The position numbers were made by a program, and so were the translations under genes. DNA of 16,911 nt, taken from an uncultured Clostridium sp. GTDB lineage: Bacteria > Bacillota > Clostridia > TANB77 > CAG-508. The notes beneath the pieces were generated by a model. The model was not told the DNA's origin and ran no database searches. It saw only the letters and a list, made by a program, of their open reading frames with translations. Location: positions 1 to 16,911 of the forward strand of contig USEX01000024.1 of the NCBI GenBank assembly GCA_900553755.1, written 5' to 3'. Positions 6,592 through 13,147 of this stretch are shown here, one piece after another (positions within the stretch are counted from its first letter, which is position 1; each line of letters opens with the position of its first letter).

Positions 6592-7755
6592 TTAATCTAA
6601 CATTGTATATCCACCAGGCAAATAATCCAATGGGTTCAACCAGTTATTTCCAAAGAAATCTGCTCTTGATGATGCTTTTCTTATTTCAAAATGTAAGTGT
6701 GCACCTGTGCTTCCTCCAGAATTTCCTGAAGTGGCTATAACTTGTCCTTGTGATACATATTGACCATTTGATATGTGGCTAGAGTTTAAATGTCCATATA
6801 ATGTTACATATCCACCGCCATGAATTATCATTATATATATACCATATCCCCCTGGATTTGTATCATTATATGCATATCCAGAAGCTGCTGCATATACATT
6901 CTCATATCTTGCACCTATGTCTATACCTTTGTGCCATCTGCCCCATCTATATTTCATTCTTGATGTTACCTGCTTATTATTGCAAGGCCATATAAAACTT
7001 CCATCAAAATTTATTCCATCCGTTTTCTTCTGGTTTTCTTGCCAAATTCTTTCCAATTCTTCATTTACTTTTACCATGGCAGCATTATATTCTTCTAATT
7101 CTGATTGCTTTTTCTTTTCTTCTTCTGATAGCTTATTTACTTCTGATTTTTTGCTATCTTGTAAGCTAATTAATGTTGCATTTTTTATTTCTTGTTCTTT
7201 TTTTAAGTCTTCTACTTTGTTTTTGTTTGCTTCTATTTCTTCTTTATCTTTCTCTAATTGCTCTTTTTTAGCTTCTAGCTCATTTATTAATTTTGTATCT
7301 GTTTCAACTATTGTTTGAATTACAGAATAGCCAGATATAAAATCTAGTAAATTATCTGAATTAAGCAATACATCTAAAAATGTAGTATCACCAGCTTCAT
7401 ATAGAGCAACCATTCTTTGCTTCAAAAGCTCGTCCTTAGCTTTTATCTCTTCTTCTTCTTTGGTTATTTCCGCTTCTTTATCTGCTATTTGCGAATTTAA
7501 TTCTGAAAGTTGAGCTTTTAATTTTGATATATCGTTTTGTACTTGGCTTACTTGATCATTTATTTTATCTAATTCACTTTGAGCTTCTTCCTTATTATCA
7601 GATATATTATTTAAATCCTGCTTTGTTTGATTTATTTTATCTTGTAAATTGCTTTTATCTTGCTCAGTTGCAGCAAATACTTTTAATGTAATTGAACTAA
7701 TTATGCTCAAAACTACAAGTATTGACAGTAGTTTGATTAATAATTTTGTTTTCAT
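6592..7755 (-). CDS. coiled-coil M23 peptidoglycan endopeptidase (PcsB/EnvC-like), copy 2
   Basis: A 387-residue paralogue of the next gene, with the same plan: signal peptide (about 1-30), coiled coils (about 32-112 and 150-240) around VALYEAGDTTFLDVLL (116-131), and a LytM domain (about 252-380). Metal and catalytic residues are intact: H275-xxx-D279 (HKGID), H322 in LYGH and H353/H355 in HLHFEIR. It begins 15 nt after ftsX with a strong AAAGGAG site, so it is the hydrolase closest to the FtsEX genes. The coiled coil is expected to bind the outer loop of FtsX and keep the hydrolase off until ATP hydrolysis by FtsE. The two copies diverge most in the coiled coil and tail, suggesting specialisation. 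Confidence 0.92.
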   Translation of the reverse strand: MKTKLLIKLLSILVVLSIISSITLKVFAATEQDKSNLQDKINQTKQDLNNISDNKEEAQSELDKINDQVSQVQNDISKLKAQLSELNSQIADKEAEITKEEEEIKAKDELLKQRMVALYEAGDTTFLDVLLNSDNLLDFISGYSVIQTIVETDTKLINELEAKKEQLEKDKEEIEANKNKVEDLKKEQEIKNATLISLQDSKKSEVNKLSEEEKKKQSELEEYNAAMVKVNEELERIWQENQKKTDGINFDGSFIWPCNNKQVTSRMKYRWGRWHKGIDIGARYENVYAAASGYAYNDTNPGGYGIYIMIIHGGGYVTLYGHLNSSHISNGQYVSQGQVIATSGNSGGSTGAHLHFEIRKASSRADFFGNNWLNPLDYLPGGYTMLD

Positions 7756-7770
7756 ACGTTTTTTCTCCTT

Positions 7771-8676
7771 TTAAACTTTTAAATATTTTCTCATTGAAAT
7801 GCTACTTCCTAATGCACCTATTCCAGTTCCCATTATTACATACACTATGGCTAGCAGATTTATCATTTGATTAAATGCTAATAAGTTTACTCCCATTCTT
7901 TGGATTACCGTTGAATTTTGCATTGAGTTTGATAATAATGTGTACACTATTGCTAGTAATCCTACAGATATTAGCGCTGCCATCATTCCTATTAATATAC
8001 CTTCTATTATGAAAGGCCATCTTATAAATCCATCTGTTGCTCCAACATATTTCATTATAGATATTTCTTTTCTTCTTGCATGTACTGTTAGCTTAATTGT
8101 ATTTGCTATTATAAATACTGATATTAATATTAATAGAATTAATATTGTTGCAGAAACTATTCTAACGCCATTTGCTATTGATACTAATGCATTAATTGTT
8201 TCATCTTTACTTTCTATGCTGTAAATATTATCGAATTTTGAAATTTCATCTTGTATTGATGAGCTAAGCTTTAAATCTGTTAATGTTACAACATATGATG
8301 CTCTGAATGGATTTTCTTCATCCCAGCCTATTAATATTTTTTGTTTATCTTTTAATTTTTGCTTTACACTATCTAAAGCTTCTGCTTTTGATACAAAGGT
8401 AACCGTGTTTACTCCATCTAGTGCTTTTATTTGTTCTCCTAATTTTTCCATATCTGCATCTGTTGCATCTTCTTTTATAAACACTTGCATTCCTTGTTTT
8501 TCTTCCAATGTATTTACCATATTATTTATGTTTTCTACAATTAGAAAGAATACCCCAAAAATCAGCATAGTTGCACACATTATTGCTAGTGATGCACCTG
8601 ATGATTTTTTATTATTAAATACATTTCTAAAACCTTCTCCTAATAAATACCATAAAACATTATGCTTCACTATCAT
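7771..8676 (-). CDS. ftsX: FtsX, permease-like subunit of the FtsEX division complex
   Basis: FtsX is the membrane half of FtsEX, which passes a signal from FtsE across the membrane to cell-wall hydrolases. The protein (about 301 residues) has a membrane helix at about 30-50, a roughly 120-residue extracellular loop, then helices near 172-194, 220-248 and 272-292, the expected FtsX topology. The segment TVHARRKEISIMKYVGATDGFIRWPF is characteristic of FtsX and MacB-like permeases. The start is uncertain: ATG at 8676 sits very close to AAGGTGG, GTG at 8670 has better spacing, and GTG at 8694 has no site. The start overlaps the end of ftsE by 11-17 nt, so the pair is translationally coupled. Confidence 0.95.
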   Translation of the reverse strand: MIVKHNVLWYLLGEGFRNVFNNKKSSGASLAIMCATMLIFGVFFLIVENINNMVNTLEEKQGMQVFIKEDATDADMEKLGEQIKALDGVNTVTFVSKAEALDSVKQKLKDKQKILIGWDEENPFRASYVVTLTDLKLSSSIQDEISKFDNIYSIESKDETINALVSIANGVRIVSATILILLILISVFIIANTIKLTVHARRKEISIMKYVGATDGFIRWPFIIEGILIGMMAALISVGLLAIVYTLLSNSMQNSTVIQRMGVNLLAFNQMINLLAIVYVIMGTGIGALGSSISMRKYLKV

Positions 8677-9343
8677 ACCCACCTTTTTTATCACTTATTA
8701 TATTTCCTTTTTCTATACGGATAACTCTTTTATTCATTCTGTCTACAATATCCTTAGCATGTGTTGCTACTACTAATGTTGTGCCCCTTAAATTTATTTC
8801 ATTTAGCAATTTCATTATATCCCATGCTGTTTCTGGATCCAAGTTACCTGTAGGCTCATCTGCAATTAGCATTGATGGATTATTTACTAAGGCTCTTGCT
8901 AAAGCTACTCTTTGCTGTTCCCCTCCTGACAATTCATTTGGGTATATTTTTGCTTTATCTGTAAGCCCTACCATTGATAATACCATTGGTACTTGCCTTC
9001 TTATATGCTTTGGTGTAGCATTTACTATATACATTGCAAAAGCTACATTTTCGTACACTGTTTTATCTGGTAAAAGCCTAAAGTCTTGAAACACAACTCC
9101 CATACTCCTACGTAAATATGGAACTCTTTTTGGTTTTAAAAATGTAGTATCTTTTCCATTTATTATAATATTGCCTGATGTAGGCTCTTCTTCTTTTAAT
9201 ATTAATTTTATTAATGTAGATTTTCCTGAACCAGAGCTTCCTACTAAAAAGGCAAAATCTCCTTTTTCTATCTTAAAACTAGCATTATGCACAGCTTCTG
9301 TTCCAGTATCATATTTTTTAGAAACATTTCTAAATTCTATCAT
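8660..9343 (-). CDS. ftsE: FtsE, ATPase subunit of the FtsEX division complex
   Basis: A 227-residue ABC ATPase with Walker A GSSGSGKST (35-43), Q-loop Q86, signature LSGGEQQ (138-144), Walker B MLIADEP (158-164) and switch histidine H195. Lengths and the FRLLPDKTVYENVAFAM stretch fit FtsE. Its ATP cycle drives FtsX, which controls the two M23 hydrolases encoded downstream. I chose the ATG at 9343, preceded by AAAGGA, over an in-frame TTG at 9364 that has no ribosome site and would add seven residues. It is the first gene of a five-gene operon under the promoter at 9388-9416. Confidence 0.96.
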   Translation of the reverse strand: MIEFRNVSKKYDTGTEAVHNASFKIEKGDFAFLVGSSGSGKSTLIKLILKEEEPTSGNIIINGKDTTFLKPKRVPYLRRSMGVVFQDFRLLPDKTVYENVAFAMYIVNATPKHIRRQVPMVLSMVGLTDKAKIYPNELSGGEQQRVALARALVNNPSMLIADEPTGNLDPETAWDIMKLLNEINLRGTTLVVATHAKDIVDRMNKRVIRIEKGNIISDKKGGYDSEA

Positions 9344-9387
9344 TACAAGTTTCTTTCCTTTCAATTTTTCTATAATAGTTCTTCTAT

Positions 9388-9416
9388 ATCATAACAATAA
9401 ACACAATTAATTGCAA
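9388..9416 (-). promoter_or_regulatory. sigma-A promoter of the ftsEX operon
   Basis: Minus-strand TTGCAA (9411-9416), 17-nt spacer and TATGAT (9388-9393). It lies about 45 nt before the ftsE start and just after the upstream terminator, as expected for an independent transcription unit. Confidence 0.65.
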
Positions 9417-9428
9417 TACTATTTTTCT

Positions 9429-9471
9429 AAAAAAAATAGTATTTTAGAGCATTAAACTACCTAAAATACTA
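9429..9471 (-). terminator. intrinsic terminator of the transketolase operon
   Basis: TAGTATTTTAG (minus strand, 9461-9471) and its exact complement (9437-9447) form an 11-bp stem with a 13-nt loop. It is followed on the minus strand by eight T residues (9429-9436). It lies about 55 nt downstream of the transketolase C-half stop. Confidence 0.8.
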
Positions 9472-9525
9472 CTTTTCTTTATTTTTCTCCTTTTCTTAAA
9501 ATTCACAAAAAATTCACAATTAAAA

Positions 9526-10449
9526 CTAAAATTTTTCAACTATTGTTTGTGCATCTATCCCATAGAATCTCATTAATTCTTCGGCTTTTCCTGATTCTCC
9601 AAATTTGTCATTAATTCCCATTTTTTCCACTTTTGTTGGATAATTTTCTGATAACACATCACATACTGAACTTCCTAATCCTCCAATTGTGCTATGGTCC
9701 TCTATTGTTATTATTCTTTTCGTTTCTTTCGCACATTTTATAATAAGTTCTTTATCTATTGGTTTTATTGTATTCATATCTACTACTCTTACATCTATGC
9801 CTTTTCCTTTTAATATTTCTTGTGCTTTTAGGGCTTCTGCCACTGTTACTCCTGTAGCAATTATTGTTGCATCTGTTCCATTACCAATTTGAACACCCTT
9901 GCCTATTTCAAATTGATTGTCTTCTTCATAAATTACTGGTGTAGCCAATCTTGATAATCTTACATACACCGGGCCATCTATTTTAGAAATTTCTTTTATT
10001 ATCCATTTTGTTTGTGTATCATCTGATGGGCAAATAACAGTCATATTAGGAATAGCTTTCATCATTCCTATATCTTCTAACATTTGGTGCGTAGCCCCAT
10101 CTTCTCCTACTGTTATTCCTGCATGCGTTGCACAAATTTTTACATTTGAATTTGTATGGGCTATTGTGTTTCTTACTTGGTCATATGCTCTTCCTGCTGC
10201 AAATACTGCAAATGTACTTACATATGGTATTTTTCCAAATGTTGCCATCCCTGTTGCAGTTCCCATTAAATCTTGTTCGGCAATTCCCACATCAAAAAAT
10301 CTATCTGGAAACTTTTTAGCAAATACTGATGTTTTTGTTGCTCCTGATAAATCTGCATCTAGTACCACCACATTTTCATTTTCGCTTCCTAGTTCTGCTA
10401 ATGCTTCGCCATAGCTTGCTCTAGTTGCTATTTTTCTATTTATATCCAT
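9526..10449 (-). CDS. transketolase, C-terminal subunit
   Basis: A 307-residue protein carrying the pyrimidine-binding and C-terminal domains of transketolase (compare 1-deoxyxylulose-5-phosphate synthase). GIAEQDLMGTATGMA contains the TPP-activating glutamate (E58), and HAGITVGEDGATHQMLEDI is typical of the family. It pairs with the N-half encoded just upstream to make one active enzyme that moves two-carbon units between pentose-phosphate sugars. The ATG at 10449 is chosen because GAGGTG lies 6 nt ahead; a GTG at 10458 is part of that site. The gap to the N-half gene is 12 nt. Substrate range cannot be told from sequence. Confidence 0.93.
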   Translation of the reverse strand: MDINRKIATRASYGEALAELGSENENVVVLDADLSGATKTSVFAKKFPDRFFDVGIAEQDLMGTATGMATFGKIPYVSTFAVFAAGRAYDQVRNTIAHTNSNVKICATHAGITVGEDGATHQMLEDIGMMKAIPNMTVICPSDDTQTKWIIKEISKIDGPVYVRLSRLATPVIYEEDNQFEIGKGVQIGNGTDATIIATGVTVAEALKAQEILKGKGIDVRVVDMNTIKPIDKELIIKCAKETKRIITIEDHSTIGGLGSSVCDVLSENYPTKVEKMGINDKFGESGKAEELMRFYGIDAQTIVEKF

Positions 10450-10461
10450 AAAACTCACCTC

Positions 10462-11283
10462 TTACTTTCCAAGCTCTTTCATTGCTTTATTATATTCTTC
10501 CTCATTAGGTGCTTTACCATGCCATTCGGCTTTGCCTTCCATAAAAGATACACCTTTTCCTTTTATCGTTTTTGCAATAATTACACTTGGAACATCTTTA
10601 GTTTGTTTTGCTGTTTCAAAAGCATTTATCAATTCTTCTATATTGTGTCCATCGCATAGTATTGTATTAAATCCAAAAGATTTCCACTTGCTTTCTATGC
10701 AATCCAGCCCCTTCACTTCTTCTATTGTTCCATCTATTTGAAGTCCATTATAATCTAGAATCACACACAAATTATCCAGTTTATACTTATTTGAAGTCAT
10801 CGCTGCTTCCCATATTTGGCCTTCTTCTATTTCTCCATCACCTAATATGCAATATACCCTGCAACCTAGATTGTCCATTTTAGAAGCGATTGCCATCCCA
10901 TTAGCTACTGATAATCCCTGCCCCAATGAACCTGTAGACATATCTATTCCAGGTACTTTTTCCATATCTGGATGTCCTTGTAATCTGCTTCCTAATTTTC
11001 TAAAAGTTTTTAATTCTTCTTTATCTAAGAAACCTCTTTCTGCTAATGCTGCATATAAGGCTGCAGACGCATGCCCTTTTGATAGCACCAATCTATCTCT
11101 TAAATTTGATTTTGGCTCTTGTGGATTTATATTCATTTGATTAAAATATAGCACTGTTAATATATCTGCTATTGATAAAGCTCCTCCTGGGTGCCCTGAT
11201 TGTGCAGAATATACTTCTTCTATTATTCCTTTTCTAATATTATTTGATAGCATTTCCAATTCTTTAATGTCTGTAATTTTCAA
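10462..11283 (-). CDS. transketolase, N-terminal subunit
   Basis: The N-terminal TPP-binding half of a split transketolase, 273 residues from the chosen start. Visible motifs are SGHPGG (29-34), LSKGHASAALYAAL (67-80), GSLGQGLSVANGMA (118-131) and the TPP/Mg signature GDGEIEEGQIWEA (148-160) with N179. The start is a TTG at 11283 because AGGAGGAGG ends 6 nt before it and homologues begin near KITDIKELE. Reading back to 11322 would add 13 residues translated from the ribosome-binding region itself. It works with the C-half encoded directly downstream in the non-oxidative pentose phosphate pathway. Confidence 0.93.
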   Translation of the reverse strand: MKITDIKELEMLSNNIRKGIIEEVYSAQSGHPGGALSIADILTVLYFNQMNINPQEPKSNLRDRLVLSKGHASAALYAALAERGFLDKEELKTFRKLGSRLQGHPDMEKVPGIDMSTGSLGQGLSVANGMAIASKMDNLGCRVYCILGDGEIEEGQIWEAAMTSNKYKLDNLCVILDYNGLQIDGTIEEVKGLDCIESKWKSFGFNTILCDGHNIEELINAFETAKQTKDVPSVIIAKTIKGKGVSFMEGKAEWHGKAPNEEEYNKAMKELGK

Positions 11284-11323
11284 AAAACTCCTCCTCCTTT
11301 GTTGAGTTTGTAAATCTATCAAA

Positions 11324-11352
11324 ATTCTATCATATAATTTTTAATTAGTCCA
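11324..11352 (-). promoter_or_regulatory. promoter of the transketolase operon
   Basis: Minus-strand TGGACT (11347-11352), 17-nt spacer and TAGAAT (11324-11329). It sits about 40 nt before the TTG start. No riboswitch-like structure is evident in the short leader. Confidence 0.45.
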
Positions 11353-11402
11353 GTATTATCAAAGTTGGTCTTGTACCATGTTTTTTATTTATAATATAAA
11401 AG

Positions 11403-11436
11403 CTCTCTACTTTTTTTCAAAAGTAGAGAGTTTTTT
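11403..11436 (-). terminator. intrinsic terminator of ssrA (hairpin symmetric on both strands)
   Basis: A perfect 12-bp stem CTCTCTACTTTT / AAAAGTAGAGAG (11403-11414 and 11419-11430) has a 4-nt loop. T-rich tails occur on both sides: CTTTT on the minus strand and TTTTTT on the plus strand. It lies about 80 nt past the tmRNA 3' end and would stop leftward ssrA transcription. Confidence 0.8.
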
Positions 11437-11509
11437 CGATTCAATTACCCGTCTATGTAAATTCAATTATGGATAATGAATAAAATTTATAGAATGCTGC
11501 AAAAGAAAT

Positions 11510-11867
11510 TGGTGGAGATGAGGGGAGTCGAACCCCTGTCCAATATTCTTTCCACATATATTTCTCCGAGTGCAGTTTGTTATTATTATTCCTCTAAATT
11601 TGTATTAACAAACAAATGCAAATCTAAAGTAGCTATTTAATACCCACTATTTCCATAGCAAAAATAGTTTTGTTTCCTACTAATTTGACGCCTTTTCTAA
11701 AGTCGTAGGCCTCTAAAGAGAAGACGGGCCGCCTATCTTAGGCAGCGTAAGCTAATTCTGTATTATCAGCGTTTATTTTTATTCTGCTTTTTTATAGTGG
11801 CCGAAGCAGCCATCCACTACTCGCTTTATATGCTTCTAGGATATTGTCGAAAACCACATACATCCCC
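11510..11867 (-). ncRNA. ssrA: transfer-messenger RNA (tmRNA)
   Basis: tmRNA rescues stalled ribosomes and tags the unfinished protein for proteolysis. The 5' end GGGGATG (11861-11867) pairs with CATCTCC (11514-11520), followed by A and an encoded CCA (11510-11512). The 3' tRNA-like part has AGGGGTTCGACTCCCCT as a T arm, and the 5' part contains GTGGTTTTCGACA typical of tmRNA. The resume frame after ATAAAC reads GCT GAT AAT ACA GAA TTA GCT TAC GCT GCC TAA, giving the tag ADNTELAYAA. Length is about 358 nt. The promoter is at 11880-11908 and the terminator at 11403-11436. Confidence 0.97.
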
Positions 11868-11879
11868 ATATACTCTTCT

Positions 11880-11908
11880 ATTATACTACTTTAATTTCAT
11901 AAGTGCAA
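11880..11908 (-). promoter_or_regulatory. sigma-A promoter of ssrA
   Basis: Minus-strand TTGCAC (11903-11908), exactly 17 nt and a perfect TATAAT (11880-11885). The -10 lies 12 nt before the mature tmRNA 5' end, leaving a short leader for RNase P to remove. Confidence 0.85.
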
Positions 11909-11925
11909 TATTTTTTATTTTTGTA

Positions 11926-11954
11926 TTGCATATTCAAAAAAAGTATGCTATTAT
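11926..11954 (+). promoter_or_regulatory. sigma-A promoter of tRNA-Trp
   Basis: Plus-strand TTGCAT (11926-11931), 17-nt spacer, TATTAT (11949-11954). It lies 16 nt before the tRNA and is back to back with the ssrA promoter, across a T-rich 17-nt core. Confidence 0.75.
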
Positions 11955-11970
11955 ATAAAAGTCATTAGAT

Positions 11971-12045
11971 AGGGGTATAGTGTCAATGGTAGCACATCGG
12001 TCTCCAAAACCGCCTGTGTGGGTTCAAATCCTACTACCCCTGCCA
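11971..12045 (+). tRNA. tRNA-Trp (CCA anticodon)
   Basis: The acceptor stem AGGGGTA/TACCCCT is perfect. The D arm is GTGT/GCAC around a CAATGGTA loop, the anticodon loop CTCCAAA carries CCA at 12004-12006, and the T arm GTGGG-TTCAAAT-CCTAC is complete. The CCA tail is encoded (12043-12045). The first anticodon-stem pair (position 27-43) looks like a T-C mismatch, which is slightly unusual. Confidence 0.96.
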
Positions 12046-12053
12046 CTACAAAG

Positions 12054-12085
12054 CTCGAATAAATCTATTTCGGGTTTTAATTTTT
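12054..12085 (+). terminator. weak terminator after tRNA-Trp
   Basis: CTCGAA (12054-12059) pairs with TTCGGG (12069-12074) including one G-U pair, then TTTT-AA-TTTTT follows. The stem is only about 6 bp, so termination may be partial and allow read-through into the GtrA-like gene. Confidence 0.4.
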
Positions 12086-12100
12086 ATATGGAGTATTTAT

Positions 12101-12544
12101 ATGGACAAGTTAAAAGAATTATTTAAAAAATTTTGTAATAAAGAAGTGATATTATATTTAATATTTGGTGTTTTAGCTACTGCGGTAAATTTAGGTGTTA
12201 AATATGCATTGCTTTTCACAGTATTAGATGCTTCTAACGGTACACAATTGCAAATATCAATTATAATTTCATGGATTGTAGCATGTTTATTTGCATATGT
12301 AACAAATCGTACAGTTGTATTTAAAAGTGAATCTAAGAAAGTATTCAAAGAATTTATTTCATTTGTTGGAGCAAGATTATTTACTTTAGTTTTAGAAATG
12401 CTAATAATGTTTGTATTTGTAACAGTCCTAAAATTAAACAGCAGATTATGGGTAATTTTCTGGACACTATTTGCTCAAGCAGTTGTTATTGTTGGAAATT
12501 ATATTTTTAGTAAATTATTCGTATTCACTAAGAAAAACAAATAA
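12101..12544 (+). CDS. GtrA-like four-helix membrane protein
   Basis: A 147-residue protein with four predicted membrane helices at about 16-39, 51-68, 87-109 and 117-137. The family-defining segments are present: YVTNRTVVF (66-74) after helix 2 and GNYIFSKLFVF (132-142) at the end. GtrA-family proteins are thought to flip undecaprenyl-linked sugars across the membrane for O-antigen, teichoic acid or other cell-surface glycans. The partner glycosyltransferase is not in this window, so the substrate is unknown. GGAG lies 7 nt before the ATG. It follows tRNA-Trp by 55 nt with no other promoter obvious. Confidence 0.85.
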   Translation: MDKLKELFKKFCNKEVILYLIFGVLATAVNLGVKYALLFTVLDASNGTQLQISIIISWIVACLFAYVTNRTVVFKSESKKVFKEFISFVGARLFTLVLEMLIMFVFVTVLKLNSRLWVIFWTLFAQAVVIVGNYIFSKLFVFTKKNK

Positions 12545-12555
12545 TCAAACTATTC

Positions 12556-12600
12556 AAACTACTAGTTAATAAAGGAGATTTTATGACTAGTAGTTTTTTT
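12556..12600 (+). promoter_or_regulatory. 11-bp hairpin enclosing the RBS and start codon of the M23 gene
   Basis: AAACTACTAGT (12556-12566) and ACTAGTAGTTT (12586-12596) are exact reverse complements. The 19-nt loop holds AAAGGAG and the ATG at 12583. The right arm runs into seven T residues (12594-12600), so the structure also resembles an intrinsic terminator for the upstream GtrA-like gene. The two roles would conflict, suggesting control of the second gene. Confidence 0.6.
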
Positions 12601-13144
12601 AAGTTCTTTTTAATAATTATAATCTTTTTTTCAATACTAATTTCTTGTTTTATTCCTATTGTTGCTCCCACTTCATCAGGATACAATGGTGAATTTATCT
12701 GGCCTCTTACGAACTATACTTATATAAGTTCGTATTTTGGTAATAGGTCTTCCCCCACTTCTGGTGCTTCATCATATCATAGTGGAATTGATATTCCTGC
12801 ACCTGAAGGAACTCCTATCTTGGCAGTATGTTCTGGAACAGTAACTTTTGCAAGTTGGGGTGCTGGCGGTGGATATACTATTGTTGTAAAAAATGATAGT
12901 TTAGACATTGCTGTATCATATTGCCATGTATCTCCCGAATTTATTGTTTCTAGAAATGATATAGTAAATGGTGGTGATATAATTTCCTATGTAGGTCCCA
13001 AGAATGTTTATGGTATAATAAATAATCCTTATAAAGATTCTTATGGTAATCCTACTAATGGAGCAACAACTGGATGTCATCTGCATCTTACAATAAAAAA
13101 AGGACGGCATTGCCGTCAATCCATTGGATTATTTTAATTTTTAA
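12583..13144 (+). CDS. small secreted M23 peptidase with 3'-end frameshift
   Basis: An exported zinc endopeptidase of the LytM/M23 family: a hydrophobic signal segment (about 5-28) followed almost directly by the domain (about 37-184). Residues needed for zinc and catalysis are intact: H66-xxx-D70 (HSGID), H115 in SYCH, and H166/H168 in GCHLHLT. As written the frame ends at 13137 with a nonsense tail after TIKK. Removing one base from the A7 tract at 13095-13101 restores DGIAVNPLDYFNF, the usual M23 ending, with the stop at 13142-13144. The catalytic core precedes the shift, so the protein may still be active. AAAGGAG precedes the ATG, inside the loop of an 11-bp inverted repeat. There is no coiled coil, unlike the FtsEX-linked enzymes. 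Confidence 0.85.
13095..13117 (-). terminator. intrinsic terminator of the yqeG-efp operon, inside the convergent M23 gene
   Basis: On the minus strand GACGGC-AAT-GCCGTC (13103-13117) forms a 6-bp GC-rich stem with a 3-nt loop. C and seven T residues (13095-13101) follow. It starts 30 nt past the stop at 13148, the expected position. It lies wholly within the 3' coding end of the opposing M23 gene. Confidence 0.8.
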
Positions 13145-13147
13145 TAT

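Noticed and set aside
9362..9364. TTG start for ftsE
   Set aside because: It has no Shine-Dalgarno sequence upstream, whereas the ATG at 9343 is preceded by AAAGGA and fits the family N-terminus.
11284..11402. Possible riboswitch or T-box before the transketolase genes
   Set aside because: The leader from the predicted start site is only about 35 nt, with no T-box motif or terminator/antiterminator pair.
13093..13103. AAAAAAAGG as a classical -1 ribosomal frameshift site
   Set aside because: A -1 shift gives RTALPSI-type nonsense; the conserved ending needs the opposite direction (+1 or one base removed).
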